Assembly: GCF_014844075.1 (NCBI RefSeq)
Contig: NZ_CP062165.1
Span: forward strand, 1,426,001 to 1,490,000
DNA from: Paenibacillus sp. JNUCC-31
Lineage (GTDB): Bacteria; Bacillota; Bacilli; Paenibacillales; Paenibacillaceae
Direction: 5' to 3'
Length of the DNA stretch: 64,000 bases
Shown: positions 63,760 through 64,000 of the stretch, in pieces
How the letters are laid out: the number at the start of each line of letters is the position of its first letter
Position numbering within the stretch: position 1 is the first letter of the stretch
Made by a program: the position numbers and the translations under genes
Notes under the pieces: generated by a model
Databases searched by the model: none
Told to the model about the DNA's origin: nothing
Seen by the model: the letters and a program-made list of their open reading frames with translations, nothing else

Positions 63760-64000
63760 GTGGACATTGAAGTAAGTACGTTACATGCATTTTCGGACAA
63801 TCCTCTTGGTGGAAACCCCGCAGGAGTTGTTTTACAAGCAGAACACTTATCCGACTCCCAGATGCAGGAGATTGCTAAACAAGTCGGATTTTCAGAGACG
63901 GCATTTGTTATGCCATCGGATCAGGCTGATTTCAAAGTTCGTTACTTCACCCCTAGTGATGAAGTTGATCTATGTGGACATGCAACGATTGCCTTGTTTT
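63760..64000 (+). CDS. PhzF-family protein (5' part, cut by window edge)
   Basis: The start of a PhzF-family isomerase/epimerase: 80 codons are seen before the window ends. STLHAFSDNPLGGNPAGVVL (residues 6-25), VGFSETAFV with the catalytic Glu, and RYFTPSDEVDLCGHATIALF are family hallmarks (GGNPAGVV, E in FSET, CGHAT). The start is GTG 63760, six bases after GAGGT. The rest of the gene lies outside. Confidence 0.9.
   Translation, partial: MDIEVSTLHAFSDNPLGGNPAGVVLQAEHLSDSQMQEIAKQVGFSETAFVMPSDQADFKVRYFTPSDEVDLCGHATIALF

Overview
The window reads as a chromosomal segment of a Gram-positive, spore-forming member of the Bacillota, most likely Paenibacillus or a close relative. The reasons are strong AGGAGG-type ribosome binding sites with frequent TTG and GTG starts, a LicT/BglP beta-glucoside system with RAT leaders, an RsbQ homologue, CtsR operators, a LexA box of the Bacillus type, an SLH-domain surface protein, a collagen-like spore-surface type protein, a DUF4179 anti-sigma factor and plant-polymer enzymes such as pectate lyase. 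No rRNA, tRNA, CRISPR array, phage or complete insertion sequence was seen.

Layout. 1-13 kb: CueP copper protein, a UppS-type prenyltransferase, an alpha/beta hydrolase, a collagen-like protein, a double-headed MerR regulator, a two-gene HipA-like kinase module, a PTS permease whose EIIB cysteine is replaced by aspartate, hybrid cluster protein, a Ca2+-type P-ATPase and a DHA2 drug exporter. 14-25 kb: a SUKH/DUF2625 pair, a divergent SgrR regulator and MFS exporter, a beta-helix lipoprotein, a TetR/SnoaL pair, and an operon of RsbQ, a PAS-GGDEF cyclase and a soluble chemoreceptor. 25-31 kb: Hsp20 with CtsR boxes, a small Xre regulator with its membrane partner, and two secreted proteins (beta-propeller and alkaline phosphatase) behind PhoP-box-like repeats, with a decayed carboxylesterase between them. 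31-43 kb: VOC and GNAT proteins, a chemoreceptor, pectate lyase, an ECF sigma/anti-sigma pair, a cluster of SUKH-like proteins, PilZ, and an ankyrin/nucleobase-permease operon opposite a LysR regulator.

43-50 kb is the clearest functional unit. Two 6-phospho-beta-glucosidases, the antiterminator LicT and the BglP permease lie in one direction, and each gene has its own RAT/terminator leader. A single LicT protein should therefore open four separate gates when beta-glucosides are transported. A promoter with a CcpA-like site stands before licT. 50-64 kb: a SUFU-LuxR-lipoprotein row, an SOS-box-controlled 66-residue gene, a two-component system followed by SLH and ankyrin genes, then single metabolic genes (cyclase, DJ-1/PfpI, nucleotidyltransferase, quinone-oxidoreductase type) and the start of a PhzF-family gene cut by the window edge.

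A recurrent theme is proteins of families used as immunity proteins of polymorphic toxins (SUKH, SUFU, ankyrin, DUF2625-like, a MbcA/ParS-like C-terminus) with no toxin gene in sight. All family names come from reading the translated sequences; no database search was possible.
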